From a virus, in the IMG/VR virus record IMGVR_UViG_3300034066_000200, positions 1-35,211 of that record: a stretch of DNA of 35,211 nucleotides. One strand, 5' to 3'. The position numbers were made by a program, and so were the translations under genes. Below are positions 1 through 7,790 of this stretch, piece after piece. The number at the start of each line of letters is the position of its first letter. The first letter of the stretch is position 1. The notes beneath the pieces were generated by a model, which did not search any database, was not told the DNA's origin, and saw only the letters and a list, made by a program, of their open reading frames with translations.

Positions 1-142
1 CAGGTATTCAGCAGGAGCGTTCGGTTCAATCGAGGAGCGCATGCCACAGAAGCTCGCAGAAGCCAAGTACCTAGTAGAGACATACCCAGAGTTGATCTCA
101 TTCAAGGAGAAGGCTGGCTGGCCATTTGGGGCACACGTTGTA
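1..142. repeat. Left copy of terminal direct repeat (circular overlap)
   Basis: These 142 bases recur at 35070-35211 with a single difference, T at 127 against C at 35196. The right copy lies inside an open reading frame that continues without a break from base 143 of the left side to a stop at 179-181. This is what a circular contig, or a circularly permuted genome cut at an arbitrary point, looks like. The mismatch is at a third codon position (Phe TTT/TTC), so it is silent and probably reflects population variation. Confidence 0.95.
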
Positions 143-181
143 TTGAGACAGCGCAACAAACCCAAGCATCTGATGAAGTAA
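2..181 (+). CDS. 3' end of TET-associated glycosyltransferase-like gene (partial, continues from the right end)
   Basis: This is the C-terminal 59 codons plus stop of the gene that begins at 34411. Positions 2-142 repeat the right-end coding sequence in the same frame, and 143-181 add 12 further residues and a TAA. Joined across the circle the protein is 279 residues. The stop overlaps the next start as TAATG, so the HNH gene is translationally coupled to it. The piece on its own has no start and is not a separate gene. See the entry at 34411 for function. Confidence 0.9.
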   Translation, partial: RYSAGAFGSIEERMPQKLAEAKYLVETYPELISFKEKAGWPFGAHVVLRQRNKPKHLMK

Positions 182-459
182 TGGGAAAGATCAAGCGTCC
201 CTGTCTAACTTGTGGCCAACTGACAGACAGCGTAACGAGGTGTCGCCACTGTGCCAAAGAGCGTGACAGTATCTACGATGCTGAGTATCACAAGCGTGCG
301 GCCATAGTAAGAGCAACTGCGACTGTGTGCTGGATATGTGGGAAGGGAGCAATAACCGGTGATCCATGGACTGCTGATCACGTTGTGCCACACTTCAAAG
401 ACTCTGAACTCAGGCCTGCCCATAGATCATGCAATTCAAGACGAGGGGATCATGCCTAA
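181..459 (+). CDS. HNH endonuclease
   Basis: A 92-residue small HNH nuclease. An N-terminal zinc-ribbon-like part has C8, C11, C21 and C24. The nuclease core has C50-x2-C53, the D66-H67 pair in ADHVVPH with H71, and HRSCN with N85, which matches the His-Asn-His metal-finger layout. HNH proteins of this size beside a terminase are common in cos-type siphoviruses, and in HK97 the HNH protein gp74 helps terminase cut DNA. Its start overlaps the stop of the glycosyltransferase gene, so it is the last gene of the DNA-modification cluster and the last before the packaging genes. Whether it serves packaging, or cuts unmodified DNA, cannot be told from sequence. Confidence 0.9.
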   Translation: MGKIKRPCLTCGQLTDSVTRCRHCAKERDSIYDAEYHKRAAIVRATATVCWICGKGAITGDPWTADHVVPHFKDSELRPAHRSCNSRRGDHA

Positions 460-547
460 GATGATCTGGCAAACCCTAAGCCAGTCAGGACTGCAAGACC
501 TGAAAAAAGCAAGCTCTCCCCTGATACGTGAATCGACTACCCCATGA
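452..547 (+). CDS. Possible 31-residue ORF downstream of HNH
   Basis: An ATG at 452 follows a purine-rich GAGGGG stretch and overlaps the end of the HNH gene by 8 bases. It reads 31 codons to a TGA at 545-547, just before a terminator. The peptide has no recognisable motif. Position and ribosome-binding-like sequence are the only support, so it may be chance. Confidence 0.2.
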   Translation: MPKMIWQTLSQSGLQDLKKASSPLIRESTTP

Positions 548-583
548 CCATGACAATAGGACTCCTGCAAACCCTTACCCCAT

Positions 584-609
584 CAGGATTTGCCGTAATC
601 CTGTTTTTT
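584..609 (+). terminator. Rho-independent terminator
   Basis: A perfect 7-bp stem, CAGGATT (584-590) and AATCCTG (597-603), with loop TGCCGT, is followed at once by six T (604-609). It sits between the HNH gene and the small terminase, so it would end transcripts that come through the modification cluster and separate early from late transcription on the circle. Confidence 0.85.
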
Positions 610-688
610 CCTGTGTGGGGTCGGGTTACGGGATCCCGCGGAGGTCAGTACGCATACAAGCGAAATAACTCATTTTTTTGGAGTGGCC
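610..688 (+). promoter_or_regulatory. Leader region upstream of terminase genes (candidate promoter and/or cos region)
   Basis: About 80 non-coding bases between the terminator and the small terminase. They contain the palindrome GGGATCCC followed by GCGG, and end in a T-run and a GGAG ribosome-binding site at 680-683. Placed after a terminator and before the first packaging gene, this is where a late promoter and the cos/pac site would be expected. I cannot pick out a convincing -35/-10 pair or cos ends, so this call rests on position. Confidence 0.35.
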
Positions 689-1165
689 ATGGGAGGTAAG
701 AACTCTGGACGCAAACCGAAACCTATCGAGCAGAAGCGCAGATTAGGAAATCCGGGAGGACGTCCTCTTCCGAAACAAAGTGCTGAAGTAATTAATCTTC
801 CTATCAGGGAAATTCCTGAACCTCACAGAACGTTGTCGGAGCGTTATGGACGCAGGATGTGGGACGCAGTCTGGCTTGCTGGCGCAAGTTGGCTTAAGCC
901 GCACATGGACGCAGAGCTTGTACTCATGGCTTGTGAAGCGATCGATGAGCGTATTCAGTTGCGTAGTCAGGTTATGCTCAACCCTGAAAGTTGGCGAGAG
1001 AGAAGAGGACTGCGTGAACTTGATAAGCAGATTGCTTCGCTATTGGGGCAGATCGGCTTCGCACCAACCGACAGAGCGAATCTCGGAATAGGGGACAGTA
1101 AGACACATGACTTCAACGACATCAGGGCAAGGATCCAAGCAAAGAGGAATGCGGCCAACGGCTAA
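689..1165 (+). CDS. terS: Terminase small subunit (P27 family-like)
   Basis: A 158-residue protein that recognises phage DNA and hands it to the large terminase. The N-terminus is short, basic and Gly/Pro-rich (KNSGRKPKP, then LGNPGGRPLP), typical of P27-type small terminases, followed by helices with the LSERYGRRMWD segment. I chose ATG at 689 because GGAG at 680-683 lies five bases upstream of it. A GTG at 683 would overlap that site. The gene overlaps the large terminase by 17 bases, the usual arrangement. Confidence 0.85.
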   Translation: MGGKNSGRKPKPIEQKRRLGNPGGRPLPKQSAEVINLPIREIPEPHRTLSERYGRRMWDAVWLAGASWLKPHMDAELVLMACEAIDERIQLRSQVMLNPESWRERRGLRELDKQIASLLGQIGFAPTDRANLGIGDSKTHDFNDIRARIQAKRNAANG

Positions 1166-2612
1166 GTGGCAACCCACTTTCTACACTCCCCGAATCTACA
1201 AAGAGACTGACGGCGATGAGATTATTGACTTTGCCGAGACACACTTCCGAGTTCTGAAAGGTTTTCGTGCCGGTGGCGATCTCGTCTTCACCGACTGGCA
1301 GAAGTGGCTTATGCGTTCCCTTTTTGAACGTAACGATGACGGAAGACTTCGCTATCGCCGCGCATTGATTGGCCTACCACGCAAGCAAGGAAAGTCCCTT
1401 ATGGGATCGACTATCGCCGTGTACTCGATGATCGCAGGAGAACCGGGAGCAGAAGTGTACGCAGTCGCAGGAGACAGACAGCAGGCACGGATCATCTTTA
1501 ACGAAGCGAAACAGCAAGTACAGAACTCTCCGATGCTTTCGCAAATCGCCAAGGTTTATCGTGACGCTATTGAAATGCCAACGTTCGGTTCTGTGTTCCG
1601 TGTGTTATCAAGCGAGTTCAAGAGTCAGGCTGGCCTCAACCCTTCCACCGTGTTATTTGACGAGTTGTGGAACCAAGGTGACGGAGAACTCTTTGACCAG
1701 ATGAGTCTCGGTTCTGGTGCGCGGCTAGAGCCAATGGTGATCTCAATTACCACGGCAGGATTTGATCTTGATTCCCTCGCCGGTAAGCAGTATCACTACG
1801 GCAAGCAATGTGCTTCGGGGGAAATTGACGATGAGGCATTTGGCTTTTGGTGGTGGGAAGCCTCTCCAGATTGCAATATTCACGATGTCAAAGAATGGCG
1901 AAAGGCGAATCCCAACGTTGCTGAAGGATTACTGTCGCAAGAAGACCTCGCTACGGCCACGAAGCAGACAAGCGAATCAGCCTTCAGGAGATGGCGTTTG
2001 AACCAGTGGGTACGGGCACAAGAATCGTGGCTTCCGATGGGAGCTTGGGAAAACCTCGTCGGCGACAATCAACTATCAGAAACACTGCCTTCTTGGGTCG
2101 GGATTGACATGGCGTTGAAGCACGACTCTGTGGCAGTAGTGATCGCACAACCCCAAGAGGACGGTATTGTCCTCCGTTCAAAGATCTGGAATCCTTCCGA
2201 AGAAGGAATAGATGTGTCTGCAGTCGAGCAATACCTCCGTGAACTGCATCTCAAATACGAGATCAAAGAGTTTGCCTACGACCCTGCTTACTTCCAAAGA
2301 AGCGCAGAAGCTCTCGTTGACGACGGCCTGCCAATGGTTGAATTCCCACAAAGTGGCAATCGCATGGTTCCAGCGTGTGGAAATGCCTACGAATTGATAG
2401 TGAATAAGAAGGTGATTCATGACGGATCGCCGACCTTTACAGATCAAGTCTTATCAGCCGCGCAACGAATCACAGAGACAGGTTGGCGATTGAGCAAGAA
2501 CAAGAGTCGCAGAAAGATAGATGCGTGTATTGCTATGGTTATTGCACTTGATCGAGCAACGAGTAGAGTGAAGTTAGAAGAAAGTCCGACGGTATTGAAC
2601 ATATGGGATTGA
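1149..2612 (+). CDS. terL: Terminase large subunit
   Basis: A 487-residue packaging ATPase and nuclease. The ATPase half shows a Walker A-like GLPRKQGKS (residues 75-83) and a Walker B with following acid in VLFDELW (D171, E172). The C-terminal RNase H-like nuclease half shows VGIDMALKHDS (first acid D320), FAYDP, and a late acid in KIDACIAM. Length and order fit the Terminase_1/YmfN-like family. The frame is open 42 bases further upstream, but that part lies inside the small terminase gene, so ATG 1149 is preferred. Its product docks on the portal encoded shortly downstream. Confidence 0.95.
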   Translation: MRPTAKWQPTFYTPRIYKETDGDEIIDFAETHFRVLKGFRAGGDLVFTDWQKWLMRSLFERNDDGRLRYRRALIGLPRKQGKSLMGSTIAVYSMIAGEPGAEVYAVAGDRQQARIIFNEAKQQVQNSPMLSQIAKVYRDAIEMPTFGSVFRVLSSEFKSQAGLNPSTVLFDELWNQGDGELFDQMSLGSGARLEPMVISITTAGFDLDSLAGKQYHYGKQCASGEIDDEAFGFWWWEASPDCNIHDVKEWRKANPNVAEGLLSQEDLATATKQTSESAFRRWRLNQWVRAQESWLPMGAWENLVGDNQLSETLPSWVGIDMALKHDSVAVVIAQPQEDGIVLRSKIWNPSEEGIDVSAVEQYLRELHLKYEIKEFAYDPAYFQRSAEALVDDGLPMVEFPQSGNRMVPACGNAYELIVNKKVIHDGSPTFTDQVLSAAQRITETGWRLSKNKSRRKIDACIAMVIALDRATSRVKLEESPTVLNIWD

Positions 2613-2620
2613 GGAAATAC

Positions 2621-2761
2621 ATGAGCCGCAAAGTATGGACAAGTTTGTGCGAGATAGTTGGCGCAACCATCGTCGTTTTGGGCGTAGCGAATTACTCGGT
2701 ACCGGTTGCTGTCATACTGTTCGGTGTCGGATTGATCGTATTGGGTGGAGTTAGCGCATGA
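2621..2761 (+). CDS. Small membrane protein between terminase and portal
   Basis: A 46-residue protein starting at ATG 2621 after a GAGGAAA ribosome-binding site and ending in an ATGA overlap with the portal gene. Residues 10-45 are almost entirely hydrophobic (VGATIVVLGVANYSV, then VAVILFGVGLIVLGG), so one long or two short membrane segments are likely. Tiny membrane genes occur at this position in many actinophages, but I know of no proven function. Coupling to the portal suggests expression with the head genes. Confidence 0.75.
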   Translation: MSRKVWTSLCEIVGATIVVLGVANYSVPVAVILFGVGLIVLGGVSA

Positions 2762-3921
2762 GCCTGTGGAAGAAGACGGAGCAACGTGCACTGCCGACAA
2801 CACTTGACCCATATCAAATAACTGCTCGACCTTTCTACGCAAACTACTCAGGCGAGATCATTAACGAGGCAAATGCCTTCGCTCACTCTGCTGTGTTGGC
2901 GGCTATCACGCTTCTCGCCGACTCTATTGCTGTAATGCCACTTGAACTTGTCAGGGAGCGAGCAGGCCGTACGGAGAAACTTCCTACGCCAAGTGTGCTT
3001 GTAAAACCAAACGAGCACCAAACGATGTTTGAGTTCATTCATCAGACTGTGATGGTTCTCGCACTCCACGGAAATGCTTACATCTATGCACCACGCAGAC
3101 CCGGTGAACTTCCTCCAGAGATGCGGAACATTCACCCCAACCAAGTTAAGGGAATCGTAAAGACTGACACGGGTGCGCTGAGTTACGAAATCGGCAAACA
3201 GGAATACTCAACATCTGAAATTCGTGCGATTCACTGGATGATCTTTCCGGGAGCGAAGCAAGGACTGTCTCCTCTTGAGATGCAACGAAACACAATTGGC
3301 ATGGGTCTTGCGATGGATCGCTTCTTGGCGCAATTCTACGGAGAGGGTGCAACGCCAAGCTCTGTCCTTGAAACGGAGCAGACCATCACGGCAGAGCAAG
3401 CCACAATTCTCCGAGACACTTGGGAAGAATCGCATTGGAAGCGCAGGCGACCAGCAGTTCTTACGGGTGGCCTGAAGTGGCGTCCGATCACTACGAGTGC
3501 TTCAGATATGCAGATGATCGAGCACCGTGAGTCAATCATTAGAGACATTGCCCGTGCTTACCGTATCCCGTTGAACCTGATTCTCGGTTCTGGCGGCGAC
3601 TCACAGACCTATCAGAACGTTGAACAAGCAGGTATCAACTTCGTTCGCTACACACTTCTACCGTGGATGCGTCGATTAGAAGATGCAATCAGCGAGATGT
3701 TGCCACTCAACCAAAAGGTGCGCTTCAACGCTGATGAGTTCATGCGAGCAGACTTGACTACCCGTGTTAACGCACAGCGCACACAGATCCTTTCGGGAAC
3801 GTTGTCGCCAAACGAAGCACGTCAACAAGAGAATCGTGAGCCTTACGAGGGAGGAGATGCCTTCGTTGCGCCGTCTTCACAGCCTTCTGCTGGTACAGAT
3901 GCGGAGCCACCACAACAATGA
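2758..3921 (+). CDS. Portal protein (HK97 family)
   Basis: A 387-residue portal subunit. It forms the dodecameric ring at one capsid vertex through which DNA passes and on which terminase and connectors assemble. Features of the HK97 portal family are visible: an N-terminal VLAAITLLADSIAVMPLEL helix-strand, a FIHQTVMVLALHGNAYIY segment, IHWMIFPG followed by GLSPLE, and the stem/crown part around the RDIARAYRIPLNLIL segment with SQTYQNVEQ. The last 25 residues are disordered (Ser, Pro, Gln). It overlaps both neighbours by 4 bases, upstream and downstream. Confidence 0.95.
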   Translation: MSLWKKTEQRALPTTLDPYQITARPFYANYSGEIINEANAFAHSAVLAAITLLADSIAVMPLELVRERAGRTEKLPTPSVLVKPNEHQTMFEFIHQTVMVLALHGNAYIYAPRRPGELPPEMRNIHPNQVKGIVKTDTGALSYEIGKQEYSTSEIRAIHWMIFPGAKQGLSPLEMQRNTIGMGLAMDRFLAQFYGEGATPSSVLETEQTITAEQATILRDTWEESHWKRRRPAVLTGGLKWRPITTSASDMQMIEHRESIIRDIARAYRIPLNLILGSGGDSQTYQNVEQAGINFVRYTLLPWMRRLEDAISEMLPLNQKVRFNADEFMRADLTTRVNAQRTQILSGTLSPNEARQQENREPYEGGDAFVAPSSQPSAGTDAEPPQQ

Positions 3922-4181
3922 AAGCCTACAAAGTTACAGTTACGGACGCAGTGACAGAACTGGTTCCGAGAGACAACTTGAACCGACCTGTGTTTGTGCA
4001 GATTGAAGGCAATCACACTGTTTACATTGGTGGTTCAAATGTGACTGCCGCGCAAGGCTTCCCAATCGTGAAACACACTGCGCCGATTGAAGGTGGATTG
4101 CCTACAGGCGATGGTCTGTGGGGAATCTGCGCTACCGGTCTAACAGAAGTTATTAGAATTCTCACGATTGATGCCGATTAA
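3918..4181 (+). CDS. Small head-region protein, unknown function
   Basis: An 87-residue protein with an ATGA overlap on the portal stop. It reads as a compact beta-rich domain: a KAYKVTVTDAVTEL strand pair, NRPVFVQIEGNHTVYIGGS, then TGDGLWGICATGLTEVIRIL. No signal peptide, membrane segment or cysteine motif is present apart from one Cys. Small proteins of this pattern occur beside portals in phages and could be a capsid decoration or portal-associated protein. That role is inferred from position only. Confidence 0.8.
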   Translation: MKAYKVTVTDAVTELVPRDNLNRPVFVQIEGNHTVYIGGSNVTAAQGFPIVKHTAPIEGGLPTGDGLWGICATGLTEVIRILTIDAD

Positions 4182-4183
4182 AT

Positions 4184-5692
4184 ATGCCTTATACAGTCTC
4201 ATCGAACGCAGAAGGTTGCTCAGGATTCGCCGTAGTCAAAGAAGGCGAGAACTCGCCGATTCTCGGAGGCTGTCACAAGACGAAAGCAGATGCGATTGCA
4301 CACATGGTCGCACTTCAGGCCGAGTACGAGGATGGAGAATCCCGCCAAGAATTGGAGATGGAAGATGAGGGAAATGACAGCGAAGAAAACTTGTTGCCAC
4401 GCCAAACAGCAATGTACGAACTGTATGAATCGATCGCAGAGAACTTTGGCCAGTGGAATCAAGGCTCTGGTGCGGATGGTGCTCACTACGCAGAAGTTTC
4501 TCCGTTCCAAGATGAAGGACTGATCTGCGCTAACTGTGTGTTCTACGAAGGTGGACAACGTTGCGAGATCGTTGAAGGGCAGATAAAGCCACTCGCTATT
4601 TGCAAACTCTGGATCATTGAAGAATCACTTCTTCCTGTCGCCGGCATCAAGTTTGTTGACGGAGAACCAGAGGAAGAACCAGCCGAATACAACACAAGAG
4701 CTTCTGTCAACCTCGTTGCGCCAGCGTTCATGAAGGCATCTGCTCGACGAGGCTTGGCTTTGCATGAAGAAGGATATTCAGGAGACGGACTGCGGCCTCA
4801 AACTGTTGAAGACGCACGGAAGATGGCGAACGGAGAAGCTCTTTCCCCTGAAAAGTGGCGCAAGATTTCTCCTTGGATTGCGCGGCACACGGTTGATCTT
4901 GACGCAGTTCAGGGGGACGAGATCACGGCAGGCCTCGTAGCGATGTTGCTTTGGGGAGGTGGCAGTTCTAAGGCTTCCGCTAGTCGAGCGAAGAGTTACG
5001 CAGAACGGATAGTCGCACAATTGGAAGAAAGCCGTGAACAACCGAGAGACAAGTTAGGCCGTTTCGGAAGCAGTAATAGCACTGGAGATATGTCCGAATA
5101 CGGAGATGAATACGATATTCCAGAAGAAACAATATCTACTGAAGCAATAAGTTCTAAAGAAGTCAATCGCATCGCAAGAAAAATATCTGAAAAAGAAGAT
5201 GCGTTGATCAACCAAGAGGGACTTGATTCTATGGATATTGAGTCACTTGAAGAAGGTTTGATAGCAAGAGACACACTTCGTTTAATGCGTCAAGATTATC
5301 AGCCAGCAGAAGGAGATCCGGGTTGGGATATGACCGATGCGGCTGTTGAAAGTTGGAGTAAATCAACTGTAACTACAACGTTGACCAATCAAGACGGTCA
5401 TATCGCTGGTGCAGTGAATTTTACAAGAGATCCTAATCGGGCATTAGGAGTTCCTGAACCGGTAATTGAAATGAGATTCCTCGGAACTACTGGAATTGTT
5501 GACGGAGCAGGAAGCACACTCTTCGGAAGCGTGATTAGATACGCGGCCAAAAACGGAGGAGGCCTAGCCTTGCAACCTCTAGATTCCGAAGCATTAATGT
5601 ATTGGCAAAATATGGGATTTCAAGACGCTGGATCTGGTTTGTATATGAGTTCAAACACGGTTAAAGCAATAGCAGGAAAGATTGGAAAATGA
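4184..5692 (+). CDS. Multidomain head-region protein with HiPIP-like Cys segment and C-terminal GNAT-like domain
   Basis: A 502-residue modular protein. Residues 1-48 form a small domain with YTVSSNAEGCSGFAVVK seen in phage head genes. Residues 110-145 hold C115-x2-C118-x8-C127-x12-C140 with CANC and a final CKLW, resembling high-potential iron-sulfur proteins. Residues 176-280 are a helical module (APAFMKASARRGLALHEEGY; LVAMLLWGGG) that is common in phage head proteins. A basic linker RDKLGRFGS (288-296) leads to residues 300-502, which end in a GNAT-like pattern: GHIAGAV, LGTTGIVDGAGSTLFGSVI, LALQPLDSEALMYWQNMGF. DNA from about 5085 onward is visibly more A/T-rich than its surroundings. The gene lies between portal and protease. 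The C-terminal part looks like an added effector, possibly an acetyltransferase. That function is inferred. Confidence 0.75.
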   Translation: MPYTVSSNAEGCSGFAVVKEGENSPILGGCHKTKADAIAHMVALQAEYEDGESRQELEMEDEGNDSEENLLPRQTAMYELYESIAENFGQWNQGSGADGAHYAEVSPFQDEGLICANCVFYEGGQRCEIVEGQIKPLAICKLWIIEESLLPVAGIKFVDGEPEEEPAEYNTRASVNLVAPAFMKASARRGLALHEEGYSGDGLRPQTVEDARKMANGEALSPEKWRKISPWIARHTVDLDAVQGDEITAGLVAMLLWGGGSSKASASRAKSYAERIVAQLEESREQPRDKLGRFGSSNSTGDMSEYGDEYDIPEETISTEAISSKEVNRIARKISEKEDALINQEGLDSMDIESLEEGLIARDTLRLMRQDYQPAEGDPGWDMTDAAVESWSKSTVTTTLTNQDGHIAGAVNFTRDPNRALGVPEPVIEMRFLGTTGIVDGAGSTLFGSVIRYAAKNGGGLALQPLDSEALMYWQNMGFQDAGSGLYMSSNTVKAIAGKIGK

Positions 5693-5817
5693 AGATTCCT
5701 TCACTTGATGTATTAGATAAGAAAAGATTCCAGATCACTGCACAAGAGCCGAAACAGGAACGTTCCGTTTCTGACTATGATGGCGAACCAGAGGTGAACG
5801 ATGACGATGCTCAATAA
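5689..5817 (+). CDS. Short acidic ORF before prohead protease
   Basis: A 42-residue reading frame starting in an ATGA overlap with the preceding stop and ending inside the protease gene (17-base overlap). It is highly charged with an acidic tail (EPEVNDDD) and has no recognisable domain. Translational coupling on both sides supports that it is read, possibly to carry ribosomes to the protease start. It may otherwise be only a spacer. Confidence 0.5.
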   Translation: MKIPSLDVLDKKRFQITAQEPKQERSVSDYDGEPEVNDDDAQ

Positions 5818-6397
5818 CAATTCAGGTTGGTTACCGGTTCATAACGAGAACCGTTCCGTTGCTTACAGCAATCTAGAGCTTCGGGCTAATTCAGACGGTT
5901 CAACCCTCACTGGTTATGCCGCAGTCTTTGATTCACCGTCAGAGCCTTTGCCTTGGACAGAGTTCGTTAAGCGTGGTGCTTTCACAAAGACACTCAAAGA
6001 CGGTGCCGATGTTCGACTGCTGATTGACCACGAAGGTATCCCACTGGCACGGACAAAGTCGGGAACGTTGTCACTCGTAGAAGACGAGCGTGGCCTATTC
6101 GTTGAAGCAGACCTTGATCCAAGCAACCCAGACGCGGCGAGAGTTATCTCCGCAATGCGCCGTGGCGACATGAACCAGATGTCCTTCGCCTTCCGAACCA
6201 TCAAGGACGCATGGGCAAAAGATCGATCAACCCGTGATCTAAAAGAAGTTCAACTCTACGATGTTTCCATCGTGACCTTCCCTGCCTACGAGGAGACAGT
6301 AGCCGAGTTGCGAAGTCGCAAAGAAATAGGTACTGTTGACACAGCAAGTAGTCTTTTGCTTCGCAAGAATCAGTTGGCTATTGCAAGACACAAGTAG
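5801..6397 (+). CDS. HK97-family prohead protease
   Basis: A 198-residue serine protease that matures the capsid by removing the scaffold part of the major capsid protein. The family pattern is clear: LTGYAAVFDSPS at the N-terminus, WTEFVKRGAF, the catalytic His in LLIDHEG (H77), the catalytic Ser in MNQMSFAF (S128), and LYDVSIVTFPAYEET before the end of the fold. Start ATG 5801 has GAGG six bases upstream. It is directly upstream of its substrate, the capsid gene, as in HK97. Confidence 0.95.
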   Translation: MTMLNNNSGWLPVHNENRSVAYSNLELRANSDGSTLTGYAAVFDSPSEPLPWTEFVKRGAFTKTLKDGADVRLLIDHEGIPLARTKSGTLSLVEDERGLFVEADLDPSNPDAARVISAMRRGDMNQMSFAFRTIKDAWAKDRSTRDLKEVQLYDVSIVTFPAYEETVAELRSRKEIGTVDTASSLLLRKNQLAIARHK

Positions 6398-6449
6398 CCG
6401 GGCTGACAAGACACCACTACTTTCCATCAACAACCCTATGGGAGTAGCA

Positions 6450-7739
6450 ATGAAATATTCAGAAACACTTAAGGAAAAGCGTCAGGCCGCACTTGCGTCC
6501 GCAGACGCATTGGTAGCACAAGCACAGGTAGAAACCCGTGACTTGAGCAAAGAAGAAGATGCAGAAATTGCAAAGCATCTTGACGAAGTACGTGATCTTG
6601 ACGATCAAATCTCACGCCACGAAGAGCTTGAGGCTCGTTCGGCAAAGGCTGCTGAGGTTCGTGCTGAAAACAAGATCGAGCAATCGGTTGCTGTCGTTAA
6701 GTCAGAACCACGCACCTATTCACCAAACGCAGACAACTCATTCCTTGCAGACGCATTCCGTTCGCAAGTTTTGGGCGACTTTGACGCACAGGCACGAATC
6801 ACTCGTCACATGAACGAAGAGCGTGTAGAGCGTCGTGACGTGAACAGTGGCAACTTTGCTGGACTCGTCGTTCCGCAATTCTTGACCGATCTCGTTGCAC
6901 CTTTGGCACGAGCAGGACGCCCTACTGCGGATATCGCACGTAAGCATTCCTTGCCAGCCGCAGGTTTGACGATCTCATTGAGCAAGATCACCACTGGTTC
7001 AGCAGTAGCCGCGCAGACTGAAAAGGCTGCCGTTCAGGAAACTGACATGGACGACACGAAGTTGGACATCTCAATCAACACCTATGCCGGTCAACAGAAC
7101 GTTTCCCGTCAGGCGATTGAGCGTGGTACCAACATTGATTCGTTGGTAATGGCTGACCTTCAGAATGCCTACAACACAACGTTGAACACAGCAGTAGTTG
7201 CTGAACTTCTTGCATCAGCAGGACAGTCAGTTACCTACACTGACGCTTCACCAACCGTTGCTGAGATCTATCCGAAGCTCTTGGATGCGATTCAGAAAGT
7301 TCAGACCACGTTCTACGCTGGTCCAAACGTGATCATCATGCACCCACGCCGTTTGGCTTGGTTCATGTCTGCACTTGATGGCCAGAACCGTCCATTGGTT
7401 GTACCAACACCTGTTGCCATGAACCCAATGGGTTACGGCTCAGGCGCAGTTCAGTACGGAAACAGTGGCTACTCGATCGCAGGCTTGCCTGTCGTGACCG
7501 ACGCAACCGTTTCGGTAGCGCAAGGTGCAGGCACCAACCAAGACACCATCTATGTGGGTAACGCACAGGAACTTCACCTGTGGGAAGATTCCCCAATGAT
7601 GTTGCGCTTTGAGCAACCACAGTCTCAGAAACTTGAGATCACGATGATCGTGTACGGCTACGCGGCTTTCACCGCAAACCGTTACCCAAATGCTTGGGCA
7701 CAGATCAACGGCACGGGATTGGTAACACCTACTTTCTAA
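6450..7739 (+). CDS. Major capsid protein (HK97 fold)
   Basis: A 429-residue capsid subunit. Residues 1 to about 75 are a charged helical region (KYSETLKEKRQAALASADAL, many Glu/Lys heptads), the delta/scaffold domain expected to be cut off by the upstream protease. The shell part follows: SGNFAGLVVPQFLTDLV, RPTADIARKHSLP, NVSRQAIERG, and the domain with IIMHPRRLAWFMSALD. I chose ATG 6450 because GGAGTAGCA precedes it. Upstream in-frame ATGs at 6438 and 6336 lack such a site. A hairpin terminator follows immediately, so this gene can be transcribed above the level of the genes after it. Confidence 0.95.
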   Translation: MKYSETLKEKRQAALASADALVAQAQVETRDLSKEEDAEIAKHLDEVRDLDDQISRHEELEARSAKAAEVRAENKIEQSVAVVKSEPRTYSPNADNSFLADAFRSQVLGDFDAQARITRHMNEERVERRDVNSGNFAGLVVPQFLTDLVAPLARAGRPTADIARKHSLPAAGLTISLSKITTGSAVAAQTEKAAVQETDMDDTKLDISINTYAGQQNVSRQAIERGTNIDSLVMADLQNAYNTTLNTAVVAELLASAGQSVTYTDASPTVAEIYPKLLDAIQKVQTTFYAGPNVIIMHPRRLAWFMSALDGQNRPLVVPTPVAMNPMGYGSGAVQYGNSGYSIAGLPVVTDATVSVAQGAGTNQDTIYVGNAQELHLWEDSPMMLRFEQPQSQKLEITMIVYGYAAFTANRYPNAWAQINGTGLVTPTF

Positions 7740-7790
7740 TTTGATCTTTTCGTGATCAACATGAAGTAGGAATCCGTTCCTATCGCTTCT

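Noticed and set aside
1-142. True terminal repeats of a T7-like packaged genome
   Set aside because: The repeat is inside one uninterrupted gene that continues across the join, which fits a circular assembly better; packaging ends cannot be seen in the sequence.
2444-2842. 132-codon open frame on the - strand
   Set aside because: Overlaps terminase end, membrane gene and portal start on the other strand, with no motif of its own.
6336-6449. Longer start for the capsid protein
   Set aside because: The upstream part overlaps the protease gene and lacks a ribosome-binding site; GGAG precedes ATG 6450.
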